The notes below the pieces were generated by a model. It was given only the letters and a program-made list of their open reading frames with translations, had not been told where the DNA came from and ran no database searches. Shown here piece by piece: positions 9,865-18,122 of a DNA stretch of 64,000 bases. The stretch comes from Hyphomicrobiales bacterium. Lineage in GTDB: Bacteria > Pseudomonadota > Alphaproteobacteria > Rhizobiales > Rhizobiaceae. The position numbers were made by a program, and so were the translations under genes. How positions within the stretch are numbered: the stretch's first letter is position 1; the number at the start of each line of letters is the position of its first letter. Location of the stretch: the NCBI GenBank assembly GCA_900473045.1, contig UCKS01000013.1, positions 1 to 64,000 on the forward strand, given 5' to 3'.

Positions 9865-10065
9865 TTCAAATGTACTCACCTGCCATCATGTGATCATACC
9901 GATCCGATTGCGTCAATACGTTCAGAATAGCGCTCACTTCAATGAAACTTATATACTGAAGCGAAAAACGTGAATCTTATCGTTATTTCAATGAATTGTA
10001 GCGGCCGAAATTTTTTCGTCCTTGGTACTGTTGACGTATCAAATGTTTTTTTGTTATTCAAATGA
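9865..10065. promoter_or_regulatory. Divergent lsrA/lsrR control region with four candidate LsrR sites
   Basis: Four short related elements: TTCAAATGT (9865-9873), TTCAATGAA (9938-9946), TTCAATGAA (9987-9995) and TTCAAATGA (10057-10065). The two middle ones are perfect inverted repeats (TTCA-A-TGAA) and lie 49 bp apart. Spacing and placement between the divergent promoters suggest operators for the SorC-family repressor LsrR. Binding is inferred, not shown. Confidence 0.5.
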
Positions 10066-10095
10066 TCATAGACAACCCAAAGGGAACTGGGGTGC

Positions 10096-11043
10096 ATGGC
10101 TTCGGACAACGGCGAGTGGAGTTACGCGGATGCGGACGAGGAAATACTGACCCGCATCGCATGGTATTACTACAACGACGGATTAACCCAGAACGAGATC
10201 GGCGAGCGGCTGAACATGTCGCGCATCAAGGTGTCGCGCTTGCTCGAGAGCGGCCGCCGCTCCGGCATCATTCAGGTGCGCATCAATTCGCGCTATCAGG
10301 GCTGTCTTTCTCTGGAACAAGAAATCAAGGACCGGTACGACCTGCTTGAGGCCTATGTCGTGCCGCAACTACCCAACGAAGATCCGAGTGATCGGCTAGG
10401 TCAGGCGGCGGCACAGTTCCTGATGCAACGTCTTCAGCACGGCGACTTGCTTGCGGTCGGCTGGGGCGCAACAGTCAGCAACACCATCCAGCGCCTTGGT
10501 CACCTTGCCAATGAGCGCAAGATCGGCCTTGTCAGCCTGACCGGCGGCGTCGGCACTTATGTCGATGGCATGCGCACCGCCAACTGGGGTAGCAGCGTAC
10601 ATCTGGTGCCTGCTCCTCTCGTGGTCCGCGATCCGGAAGTTGCGAGAAACCTGTCAATGGAGCCCGCCGTCGCCAATCTGCTGGATATGGCACTCAACGC
10701 TTCCTACCAGCTCGTCGGTATCGGCGAACTTTCCGCCAACTCGACCGTTGTTCGTTCCGGCTATGTTAATCCCGATGAGGTGGAGCCACTGCGGCGAAAG
10801 GGTGCCGTCGGCGACATCCTTTGCCAGTTCTATAACGACAAGGGACAGGTTCTCGACCTACCGCTGCACGATCGGGTCATTGGGGTGAAAATTGCAACGC
10901 TGTCGCGGGCCGAAAAGGTCGTCGCCGCTGCGGGCGGCCTCCACAAGGTGCAGGCCATTCATGCCGCGCTGCTCGGCAAGTTCGTCGGCATTCTGATAAC
11001 GGATGAAACGACGGCCGCAGGCCTACTCGAAATCAAGGATTGA
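10096..11043 (+). CDS. lsrR: SorC/DeoR-family repressor LsrR
   Basis: Regulator of 315 residues resembling enterobacterial LsrR throughout. The N-terminal helix-turn-helix is ARIAWYYY-like (LTRIAWYYYNDGLTQNEIGE, then MSRIKVSRLLESGR and SGIIQVRINSR). The sugar-binding domain has VGWGATVSNTIQRL, SLTGGVGTYVDGM, RSGYVNPDEV and RKGAVGDILCQFY. In known systems phospho-AI-2 releases LsrR from lsr promoters. The ATG at 10096 follows a GGGAACTGGGG purine-rich stretch. lsrK starts 4 bp after the stop, so lsrR-lsrK-lsrG form one rightward unit, divergent from the importer genes. Confidence 0.92.
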   Translation: MASDNGEWSYADADEEILTRIAWYYYNDGLTQNEIGERLNMSRIKVSRLLESGRRSGIIQVRINSRYQGCLSLEQEIKDRYDLLEAYVVPQLPNEDPSDRLGQAAAQFLMQRLQHGDLLAVGWGATVSNTIQRLGHLANERKIGLVSLTGGVGTYVDGMRTANWGSSVHLVPAPLVVRDPEVARNLSMEPAVANLLDMALNASYQLVGIGELSANSTVVRSGYVNPDEVEPLRRKGAVGDILCQFYNDKGQVLDLPLHDRVIGVKIATLSRAEKVVAAAGGLHKVQAIHAALLGKFVGILITDETTAAGLLEIKD

Positions 11044-11047
11044 GACG

Positions 11048-12613
11048 ATGACGCAACGCTATCTTCTCGCCGTGGATGCGGGCACCGGCAGCGGGCGCGC
11101 CGTTATCTTCGATGCAGACGGCAACCAGATCGCAAGTGCCCAGCACGAATGGTGGCACAAGGCCGATTCCCGATTTCCAGGTTCAATGGATTTCGATGTC
11201 GAGGGCAACTGGGCGCTGCTGTCTCGCGCCATCCGCAAGGCAATCTCCGATTCAGGTATCGCCGCCTCCAATATCGCCGCCGTTAGCGCCACGAGCATGC
11301 GCGAAGCAATCGTCGTTTACGACAGGAATGATTGCGAAATCTGGGCCTGTGCCAATGTCGATAGTCGAGCCAACGTTGAAGTGCGTGACCTGAAACGCGA
11401 TTTTCCGCAGCTTGAGGCGGAGCTCTATGCGCAGTCGGGTCAGACCTTTGCGCTCGGCGCGTTGCCACGCCTGCTCTGGTTGAAGCGCAACCTGCCGGAT
11501 GTCTACGATCGCATGCATCGCGTCGCGATGTTATCCGACTGGGTGCTCACTCGCCTTTCCGGCGTGTTGGCAAGCGATCCGTCCAATGCCGGGACGACAG
11601 GCATTTTCAGTCTGTCCGAGCGCGCTTGGTTGCCGGATGCCATGACCAAGGCGGGTATGCGCAACGACATCTTCGCGCGAACCGTCGAACCCGGGGTGGT
11701 TATCGGTTCTGTCACGCCGCGCGCATCCGAAGAGACCGGGCTCGCTGCGGGCACACTGGTCGTCATGGGCGGCGGCGACTGCCAGATCGGCACCGCCGGC
11801 CTCGGCGTCGTAAACGAGGGTGACTGCGCGGTGCTGGGCGGTACTTTCTGGCAGCAGGTGGTCAACGTGTCCCCTGCTGTGACCGACCCATCGATGAACC
11901 TGCGCATCAACCCGCATGTCGTCACCGGCCTCAATCAGGCCGAAGCGATCAGCTTTTTCGTCGGCGTCGTCATGCGCTGGTTCCGCGACAGCTTTGGCGC
12001 GGAGGAGATGGCAAGGGCAGCAGTAACCGGCGGCGATGCCTATAGCTTGCTCGAAGAAAAGGCGGCAAGCATCCCGCCAGGCGCCTATGGCATCATTCCT
12101 GTCTTCTCCGACGTCATGCACTATGGAAACTGGTACCATGCAGCGCCTTCGCTCCTGAACCTGTCGATCGATCCGGAAAAATCCGGCAAGGCCGCGATCT
12201 TCCGCGCCTTGCAGGAAAACGCGGCAATCGTTGCCGCACGCAATCTGTCAGCCATCTTCAAGCTCTCGGGTAAGACACCGGACAAGATCGTCTTTGCGGC
12301 TGGCGCCTCTAAATCTGCCCACTGGTCGCAGATCTTGGCGGATGCCACTGGCCTTGCAGTAGTTACCCCGGTTGTCAAGGAGGCAACCGCGCTCGGCTGC
12401 GCCGCAGCCGCTGGCATCGGCGCAGGTCTTCATCGCGACTTTGTCGATACCGCCACTCACTGGGTGCGCTGGGATAGGCATTTCGAGCCAAATCTTGAGA
12501 ACAAGGCGATATATGACAATGCGGGCGACCGCTGGGCACGAGCCTATGAGCTACAGCGGCAGCTTGTCGACGAGGGCGTTACGACGGCTATGTGGAAAGC
12601 TCCCGGCCTCTGA
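11048..12613 (+). CDS. lsrK: Autoinducer-2 kinase LsrK
   Basis: FGGY-family carbohydrate kinase (521 residues) that phosphorylates imported AI-2 with ATP in the cytoplasm, trapping it and making the LsrR inducer. It aligns by eye with E. coli LsrK along its length: LAVDAGTGSGRAVIFD, SATSMREAIVVY, WACANVDSRA, SDWVLTRLSG, DPSNAGTTG, MGGGDCQIG, AVLGGTFWQQVVN, MRWFRD, YHAAPS, ALQENAAIV, SQILADATGL, VVKEATALGCA, and the ending TTAMWKAPGL, almost the same as the E. coli C-terminus. The ATG at 11048 is the start giving this N-terminus; an in-frame ATG at 11003 lies inside lsrR. Confidence 0.95.
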   Translation: MTQRYLLAVDAGTGSGRAVIFDADGNQIASAQHEWWHKADSRFPGSMDFDVEGNWALLSRAIRKAISDSGIAASNIAAVSATSMREAIVVYDRNDCEIWACANVDSRANVEVRDLKRDFPQLEAELYAQSGQTFALGALPRLLWLKRNLPDVYDRMHRVAMLSDWVLTRLSGVLASDPSNAGTTGIFSLSERAWLPDAMTKAGMRNDIFARTVEPGVVIGSVTPRASEETGLAAGTLVVMGGGDCQIGTAGLGVVNEGDCAVLGGTFWQQVVNVSPAVTDPSMNLRINPHVVTGLNQAEAISFFVGVVMRWFRDSFGAEEMARAAVTGGDAYSLLEEKAASIPPGAYGIIPVFSDVMHYGNWYHAAPSLLNLSIDPEKSGKAAIFRALQENAAIVAARNLSAIFKLSGKTPDKIVFAAGASKSAHWSQILADATGLAVVTPVVKEATALGCAAAAGIGAGLHRDFVDTATHWVRWDRHFEPNLENKAIYDNAGDRWARAYELQRQLVDEGVTTAMWKAPGL

Positions 12614-12670
12614 TCTCGCCCCTTCACCGCGCCGCGGCGCCACATCCAACGATTAGCAGGAAAAACTGAC

Positions 12671-12985
12671 ATGCTCATTCAGATGGTTAGCATCAACGTC
12701 AAGGAAGGCCACACGGCCGAATTTCTAGAGGCGTTCCGTATCAACTACCAGGGTACGCGACAGGAACCCGGCAATCTGCGCTTCGACGTGCTGCGGGATC
12801 CGAAGGATGAAAACGTCTTCCTGATCTACGAGGTCTTCGCCTCATCCGAAGCGCTTGAGGACCATCGCCGTACGCCCCATTATCAGGAATGCGTCCGACG
12901 GATCGACCCCATTATCGCGGGACCGCGCACAAAAGTGTTCTTCAATGCCGAGATGGCCGATTTTCTAGAAACCGCGCTAGCGTAG
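12671..12985 (+). CDS. lsrG: LsrG-like phospho-AI-2 processing enzyme
   Basis: Ferredoxin-like ABM-fold protein of 104 residues resembling LsrG (phospho-AI-2 isomerase): MVSINVKEGHTAEFLEAFR, EPGNLRFDVLRDP, FLIYEVFASSEALEDH, TPHYQECV and a C-terminal GPRTKVFFN. The His in TPHY and nearby charged residues match LsrG. In E. coli the LsrG product passes to LsrF; no lsrF is seen here. A good AGGAAAAACTGAC leader precedes the ATG, 57 bp after lsrK. Confidence 0.88.
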   Translation: MLIQMVSINVKEGHTAEFLEAFRINYQGTRQEPGNLRFDVLRDPKDENVFLIYEVFASSEALEDHRRTPHYQECVRRIDPIIAGPRTKVFFNAEMADFLETALA

Positions 12986-13047
12986 TGTCTGCAATTGAAC
13001 AATTCTCAATCATTGTGCAGGTTATCGATGCCGCCGGAAACTTTCTG

Positions 13048-13065
13048 GCCGGATTTTAGTCCGGC
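13048..13065 (+). terminator. Hairpin downstream of lsrG
   Basis: Stem GCCGGA (13048-13053) / TCCGGC (13060-13065) with a 6-nt loop, followed by a T-rich but interrupted stretch. A weak candidate for the end of lsrRKG transcription. Confidence 0.35.
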
Positions 13066-13574
13066 TGCGTGTTTCCCTCTTTTCGGGACAGCGATTCCAA
13101 ATGTCACAATCGTTCGCCTTGAACCGATAAGAACCGACGAAACTTAAAAAACGCCCCGGAAAGAAACGTATTCGTCATGGGAAATCAATAGCTTACGGGA
13201 CTTCTGGGCGGTAAGGATAATTATTGCGGTGGCAAGAAAGTCTTTGTTCTATCCATTGATAATAAATGACGGGGTGTGCGAGATGCGCAACGGATATTTA
13301 ATCGCCGCCAGTCCTCGACAACATTGCATTCCAAGCTCAGACTGACCGTTCGGCAAGTAAGCGCTCATTGTTGAAAGCATGAGAGTGTCTGATCGGCTCC
13401 ACCTTCGAAACCTCGCTGCATCGCTCCAGTGGACACAATCCAACAGGCTACACAACGCGAGGCAAAGTCACAGCATCTGTGCCTGCATGGTCACCCCGTC
13501 TTCTCGGACGCGGGCCCGTCATCCGCCGCAGACCTTTCTGAAGTTTGAGTTGCGGAACATAGTTTCATTCCTGG
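13066..13574. other. Intergenic between lsrG and IS remnant, no gene seen
   Basis: AT-richer than its neighbours and without a supported frame. It may include the lost 5' part of the insertion sequence, but no terminal inverted repeat was found. Confidence 0.4.
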
Positions 13575-14021
13575 ATGATGGCATTGCAGTGCTTTTGGTC
13601 GATCACGCGGCGGCTTTACGACAAAGTCCATGCCAGAGCGGACGGTCAGGGACGCCCTCTTGGCTTTATCCTGATGGGTGGCGAGACTTCGGTACAACGC
13701 CGTTCCGGCTCTGTTGGCCGTGCCAGTCAACAAGCCCAGGCTATTCCTGGCAGAAAAGGGGTATGACGGCGACTCTATCCGGGAAGAACTTTTGATGCGC
13801 GGCATCCGTCCCGTTATTACGCCAAGAGCGAACCGGAAGAACCCGCCTGCTTGTGACTACCGGCATACGAGGATCGCAATCGTGTCGAGCGGATGTTTAG
13901 TCGTCTCAAGCAGTTTCGCAGGATCGCCACCAGGTTCGATAAGACCAGAGCTTCCTTTGAAGCCTTCCTCGCGTTGGCTGCCGCAAAGATTTGGCTACCC
14001 TACTTTGTCAACCAAACCTAA
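13575..14021 (+). pseudogene. IS5-family transposase remnant
   Basis: The C-terminal half of a DDE transposase is readable in three frames. First comes KVHARADGQGRPLGFILMGG (around 13620-13680). Next is FLAEKGYDGDSIREELLMRG, then PVITPRANRKNPPACDY (to about 13863). From 13866 to the stop at 14019-14021 it reads YEDRNRVERMFSRLKQFRRI through to KIWLPYF. These are the second-Asp and Glu regions of IS5-type enzymes. The frame changes and missing N-terminus show the element is dead. Its 3' end overlaps the convergent gene on the right by 4 bp. Confidence 0.8.
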
Positions 14022-14509
14022 GGAAGTGTCTTTGTCTGTGGATTCTCGGACGTCAAGCTGCAACGAACCTCTAGCGGCGCCTTTTGAGCTTCCCTCAAAG
14101 GGCCATCGATGAGGTCGCAGGTTAATATATTGTTTGAGCTGCTTTTGCGCCCCGAAATTACGTTGACGTTGATCTTGACCGGACCATCAACCCACTGGAG
14201 AAGTTTCGGATCGACCAATTTGCCGCTGATGTGAAGAGGCCCGCCTTTTCCAGATATTTCCACCCATTCATCCGTGGTTGAAAGATCAATCTGTCCCATC
14301 TCGTCGGCGTGCTTCTCACCCTTTTTGCTGGGATCACCATAATAAGAGGCAAAGGCGGCAATACCTTCTTTGTCAGCCGCAAGCTTCGCCGCGGCTTTGG
14401 TCGAAAGGGAAACATTAATTTCGATGCCCATGCCCCCATCCTCGGCACTACTAGGAAGGGGAAAAGCCAACAGCATTGCCGCTGTTATGCTCACGGGATC
14501 AAGTTTCAT
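14018..14509 (-). CDS. Secreted protein of unknown function (163 aa)
   Basis: A signal peptide is clear (MKLDPVSITAAMLLAFPLPS, cleavage near SSA-ED). The mature part starts with alternating beta-type residues (GIEINVSLS) and has no cysteines suggesting a lipoprotein. The ATG at 14509 follows an AAGGTGAAAG ribosome binding site. The stop lies against the IS5 remnant, so the original C-terminus may have been altered by the insertion. No family recognised. Confidence 0.6.
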   Translation of the reverse strand: MKLDPVSITAAMLLAFPLPSSAEDGGMGIEINVSLSTKAAAKLAADKEGIAAFASYYGDPSKKGEKHADEMGQIDLSTTDEWVEISGKGGPLHISGKLVDPKLLQWVDGPVKINVNVISGRKSSSNNILTCDLIDGPLREAQKAPLEVRCSLTSENPQTKTLP

Positions 14510-14996
14510 TTCTTTCACCTTTTGATGTTGCTGAGGTGCTCTCAATAACTCTGATGGAGTGGACCGGCACTCGCTCGGCCTTACTTCTTAACACGCTCGG
14601 GTTGCCCAAAGAAGACGTCGGAAACGCAAATTTGGGAAATAAAGTGCGGAGTATGGTCAATCCGGTTCTGTCCGGCCGCGTTCCATGTAGCTAAGCCGCA
14701 TACTACAGGGAAAGATCCTGGGATGCCTGGTAGATGGCCCAGGCGATAGCGAATAACTGTCTAACGCCGAACGACTTGTACCACGGCTGAAGACGATGAG
14801 ATCACTGTCTACGCAACTGCCTTGGGCACTAAAGTGCTCCCGTTTATGAGGTTCCACCCACGCTAGACAGGATTATCGAGGCTATTCGCCGAGACGTTAG
14901 TGCGAGGTGAGCGCCTCCCTGAAATGACGACTTACGGATCAGGCGAGCCAGAAATCTTTGGGAAGTAGGTGAAGAGGGATGCATCTTCCTTTGTGT
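14510..14996. other. Intergenic, no gene seen
   Basis: No frame shows a start with ribosome binding site or a recognisable family between the secreted-protein gene and the receiver gene. Confidence 0.4.
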
Positions 14997-15457
14997 TTAT
15001 GCCGAAGGCTCACTGAGATGCGCCCGTATTAAGCGGATCAAAGCTTCGGCCGGATATGGCTTCTGTAGCCACCCCACCGGTGAGGCCGGCGCGGCGCGCT
15101 TGCGCGTCTCGACGTCGGCGTGCGCCGAAACAAAGATCGAGCGAATACCGAGCGTGCTGAACAATTCGATCGCCGCTTCGACACCGTCCGTGCGATCCGC
15201 TAGCCGAATATCCATGACAGCCAGATCCGGCCCCTGCGAACCCGCCATGGAAACTGCCTCGCCAGCGGTCACGGCTATTCCAACTACGGTGAAGCCGGCG
15301 TCAATTAGGCGATGCTCGAGCTCAAGAGAGATCAGGAAGTCGTCCTCGACTATAAGGATGCGAGCTGACGTCCCCCACCGGCAATGTGCTCGGGCTCGCC
15401 AGCAGCTACTCCGTCGGAGCGGTTAGAGCCTGGTGTCGACTTGGAAAACCGGGTCAT
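14997..15457 (-). pseudogene. Single-domain response regulator, frameshifted near its start
   Basis: CheY-like receiver. The 3' frame reads RILIVEDDFLISLELE, then LAVMDIRLADRTDG (phosphoacceptor Asp in VMDI), IFVSAHAD and WLQKPYPAEAL (conserved Lys). This frame has no start codon before a GTG already inside the domain. The only good start is the ATG at 15457, in another frame that runs MTRFSKSTPGSNRSDGVAAG to GGRQLASL and stops at the point where RILIVEDD begins. One base missing near 15355-15365 explains both, and the whole span is one base short of 154 codons. It sits 13 bp after the sensor kinase gene and is its likely partner. Whether this is real decay or a sequencing error cannot be told here. 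Confidence 0.7.
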
Positions 15458-15470
15458 ATTGATGGTCTTT

Positions 15471-16869
15471 TTATGAGTGATAATATGCGAAGCGCACGGT
15501 GCATTCAGCGCCGGGCCCTGGAGCAACAGAAAACGTTCCGCGGAGCTGACGAACGAGACCAGATACCAGGCCGGTTCCTGATGAACGACGACCGGTTTCC
15601 TCGAAGTTGAAGCCGGGGCCGTTGTCACGAACCGTCAGCACAAGTTCACCTTCGGATCGCGTGAGCGAAACCCAGATTTCGCAGTGACCTTCATGATCGC
15701 AACCGTGCTTCGCCGCATTGGTCGTTAATTCGTTGATAACAAGGGCCAGTGGCATTGTGGCGTCGTTTGGCAACTGCCCGGCATCAACGTCGACGTGGAG
15801 AGCGACGTCTTTTGAAAAGGCCTGTTTGGCGCTATTGCAAACCGCGTTGACGAAGTCGGCGGCACTTACGCTGCTTCGATCGTTCTCGGTGTAAAGCGTC
15901 TGCTGAGCCGCAGCCATAGCGCCGACTCGCTGAGCGGCGTCACCGAGTACGCGGCGTGCCTCCGGGCTCTTGGATTCTCTCGCCGCGGAGTGGATCAGAC
16001 CGTAGAGCATGGCCATATTGTTTTTGACGCGATGGTTGAGCTCGTCGAGGAAAAACTTTCTGATTGGTCTCAGCCGCCTTCCGGTCGCTGATGTCCACGA
16101 GCATGTTCACCGCCCCCACGAGATCTCCATCCTCATCAAGCATCGGCGTGGGAAAGGGAAGGAAGGGCACCATTGTGCCATCGGGCCTCTGCGCCATTGC
16201 CTCCACACCACGGACCGGTCGCTTTTCTCGCAAGGCAACCGCCATTGGACACTCATCATGAGGTAGTGGCTGCCCGTCGGCGGTAAACAAACGGAACGTG
16301 ACGCACCATTCGTCCTCACCGACCACTGGCTCCCTGCCAGCAAACTCAACGGCGGCGCGATTGTAGTAGCTAATCTTGCCATAGTTGTCTGTGGTGTAGA
16401 CCGCCGCAGGTAATGCCTCCAGAATCTGGCGCATCTGCTCTTCTTTCCGCGCGAGCTGGCGTCTCATCTCCACGACTTCAGTGACGTCAGTCGTAAAGCA
16501 CCGGGTGTTAGTGAATGTCCCGTCACGGAATTGGACGCTGGAGGTGATTTCGACATGTTTAATGGAGCCGTCCCTGGCGCGCAGGCGGGCGGGAAAACGA
16601 CTGAGTTTTTCGCCAGCGGCGAGACGTGTGAGGATCTCCCGGATCGTTTCATCATCGGCGTGGAACTGGGAGATCGGCCGCCCAATATAATCTTCGGCGC
16701 TATAGCCGAGCAGGTCAAGTTCCGCCCGGTTGGCGTGCAAAATGGTCCCGTCTGCCCCCACCAAGTGAAGGGGCAGAGCGCCGTTCTCGAAGAAGTCTTC
16801 ATAATCTTCGGAAGAAACAGGGCCCCCAAGAGCAACAGCGTTGCTGCGTAATAAATCCACCTTGGCCAT
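15471..16869 (-). pseudogene. PAS-domain HWE/HisKA_2-type sensor histidine kinase with one frameshift
   Basis: The 5' frame (ATG at 16869, AGGGGATCG upstream) encodes a soluble protein with two PAS domains: residues about 25-130 (LVGADGTILHANRAELDLLG, IGRPISQFH) and about 145-270 (YTTDNYGKISYYNRAAVEF, NMLVDISDRKAAE). The phosphoacceptor box LDELNHRVKNNMAML follows only after a frame change near 16057-16062, where one extra A in AGAAAG breaks the frame. The second frame then gives the ATPase domain, with ALVINELTTNAAKHG (N box), VRDNGPGF and SGTGLVSGLVRQL. There are no membrane segments, so the sensor would be cytoplasmic. The receiver gene follows after 13 bp. Confidence 0.75.
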
Positions 16870-16949
16870 CGATCCCCTGCTTATTCATCTTCTGGATAAC
16901 TAGAGAGAACGCATGAGTGTCGCTTAGGTTCCAAAGCAGCTAGCCAAAG

Positions 16950-17489
16950 ATAGGCGGCCTCTCCGATGCCCGCGAAGCCGCCGCCGAAGGCGCGGATATT
17001 TATCTGATGTGGCCGGACCACATCGAAGCGGTGCGTGACACGATCGCCGACCTTAGCAGCCGGGCAGGAAAGCGCGGCCGCAAGCTGCGCTTCGGCTACC
17101 GCGTGCATGTCCTCGTCCGTGAAACCAAAGCCGAGGCGCGCCTTGCTGTCGACCGGTTGCTGTCAAAACTCGATGACGCCGCCGGCGCAGCCATGCGGGC
17201 GAAGTCGCTCGACAGCCAGTCGATCGGCGTCAGGCGCCACGTGGAGCTGCGCGAGAAGACCGGTAATGCAGGTTCTGTCGGAGACAACCTCTGGGCCGGC
17301 ATAGGTCGCGCCCGTTCCGGCTGCGGTGCTGCGATCGTCAGAGAGCCCGATCAAGTTCTCGCAAAACTGGAGGCCTACCGCCCCGAAGGGATTGAGGCAT
17401 CCATCCTGTCGGGATATCCACACGCCGCCGAGGCTGACCTGTTCGCGCGTCATGTTCTGCCACGGTTGGACCATGGGCCGCTTCTATGA
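16950..17489 (+). pseudogene. 5'-truncated FMN-dependent alkanesulfonate monooxygenase-like (SsuD/LLM family) gene
   Basis: The open frame holds the C-terminal half of a luciferase-like flavin monooxygenase: GGLSDAREAAAEGADIYLMW, then LRFGYRVHVLVRETKAEA, RAKSLDSQSIGVRR, DNLWAGIGRARSGCGAAIV, DQVLAKLEAY and the typical ending ILSGYPHAAEADLFARHVLP. The N-terminal half, with the substrate-entry and flavin-binding parts, is absent; upstream DNA to the kinase gene does not encode it. There is no start codon at the beginning of the similarity. Full-length relatives have about 360-390 residues. Confidence 0.75.
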
Positions 17490-17564
17490 CAAGAGGAAAC
17501 TTGATCGCTCTGAAAGGAATCTAACCGGTGAGACCGGGGCTACCTACCATTCCTATCAAAGCCC

Positions 17565-17861
17565 TTACTTCCCAATCGGAAATTGAAAATTCAGACCTGC
17601 AAAAATTTGCCAACGCGGTGCACCGGGGCCGTCATGCCAGACTGTATACTGCGGCTCGATGAAGGCGTCCATTGTAATCCCTTTGTCGAGCTGGAATACC
17701 TTACCTATGCCGAACCCTATTGGAATATAGCTGGTATCGGTCTCCAGGTTGAAGTTCCAGATAGCCGACGAGCGAAGGTAGAAGCCCTGATCGAGGTTGA
17801 TGTTGACGATAGGCTGGAAGGTCAGGAGACTGACGTCATCGCGCAGATCACTTCCGGCGAA
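17565..17861 (-). pseudogene. C-terminal fragment of a MetA-type outer-membrane channel
   Basis: Ninety-eight codons read as the last strands of a beta-barrel: VSLLTFQPIVNINLDQGFYL, SSAIWNFNLE, IPIGFGIGKVFQLDKG, AFIEPQYTVWH and IFAGLNFQFPIG. The alternating hydrophobic/polar pattern and the closing aromatic-rich strand fit the porin-like family annotated as phenol degradation MetA/transporter. It appears intact elsewhere in this window, in more distant form, at 27.5 and 46.0 kb. Upstream frame content is unrelated, so the first two thirds are lost. Confidence 0.6.
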
Positions 17862-17927
17862 GGAGGCCTGCTTCCGACTGCAACGGAGGACGAGCTCGGG
17901 AGTGGCAAGTGGCAGGCGGGCGGCTGT

Positions 17928-18053
17928 GATGGCAAGATTCCAAACTGCCTGCCGACCGTCGAAGGATGGAACTACACGGTCCGGCTCTATCGGCCTGCCG
18001 AGAAGATTCTGGACGGCTCGTGGAAATTCCCCGAACCAAACCTGGTAGAGTGA
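17928..18053 (+). pseudogene. C-terminal remnant of a DUF1254/DUF1214 protein
   Basis: Forty-one codons give NCLPTVEGWNYTVRLYRPAE and ILDGSWKFPEPN, matching the end of DUF1214 proteins (compare NWLPTPQGKYSLVARVYGPE and LDGTWQLP in the intact gene that follows). Everything upstream is missing. Lying 69 bp before an intact paralogue, it suggests an ancestral tandem pair. Confidence 0.6.
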
Positions 18054-18122
18054 TTTTCTGGTTCTCAGTATCCGCGATCTGCGGATGCTAATTGTTTTAG
18101 GGCAAGCACACGGAGGTGCCTC

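Noticed and set aside
15471..16016. Separate gene for a stand-alone ATPase domain
   Set aside because: The upstream frame continues smoothly into it if one base is removed, and the phosphoacceptor box is split between frames, so it is the 3' half of the kinase gene.
18088..18106. TAATTGTTTTAGGGCAAG before the first DUF1254 gene as a further copy of the FixJ-type element
   Set aside because: Only a loose match to the reverse complement of site 3 and in the opposite orientation; likely chance.
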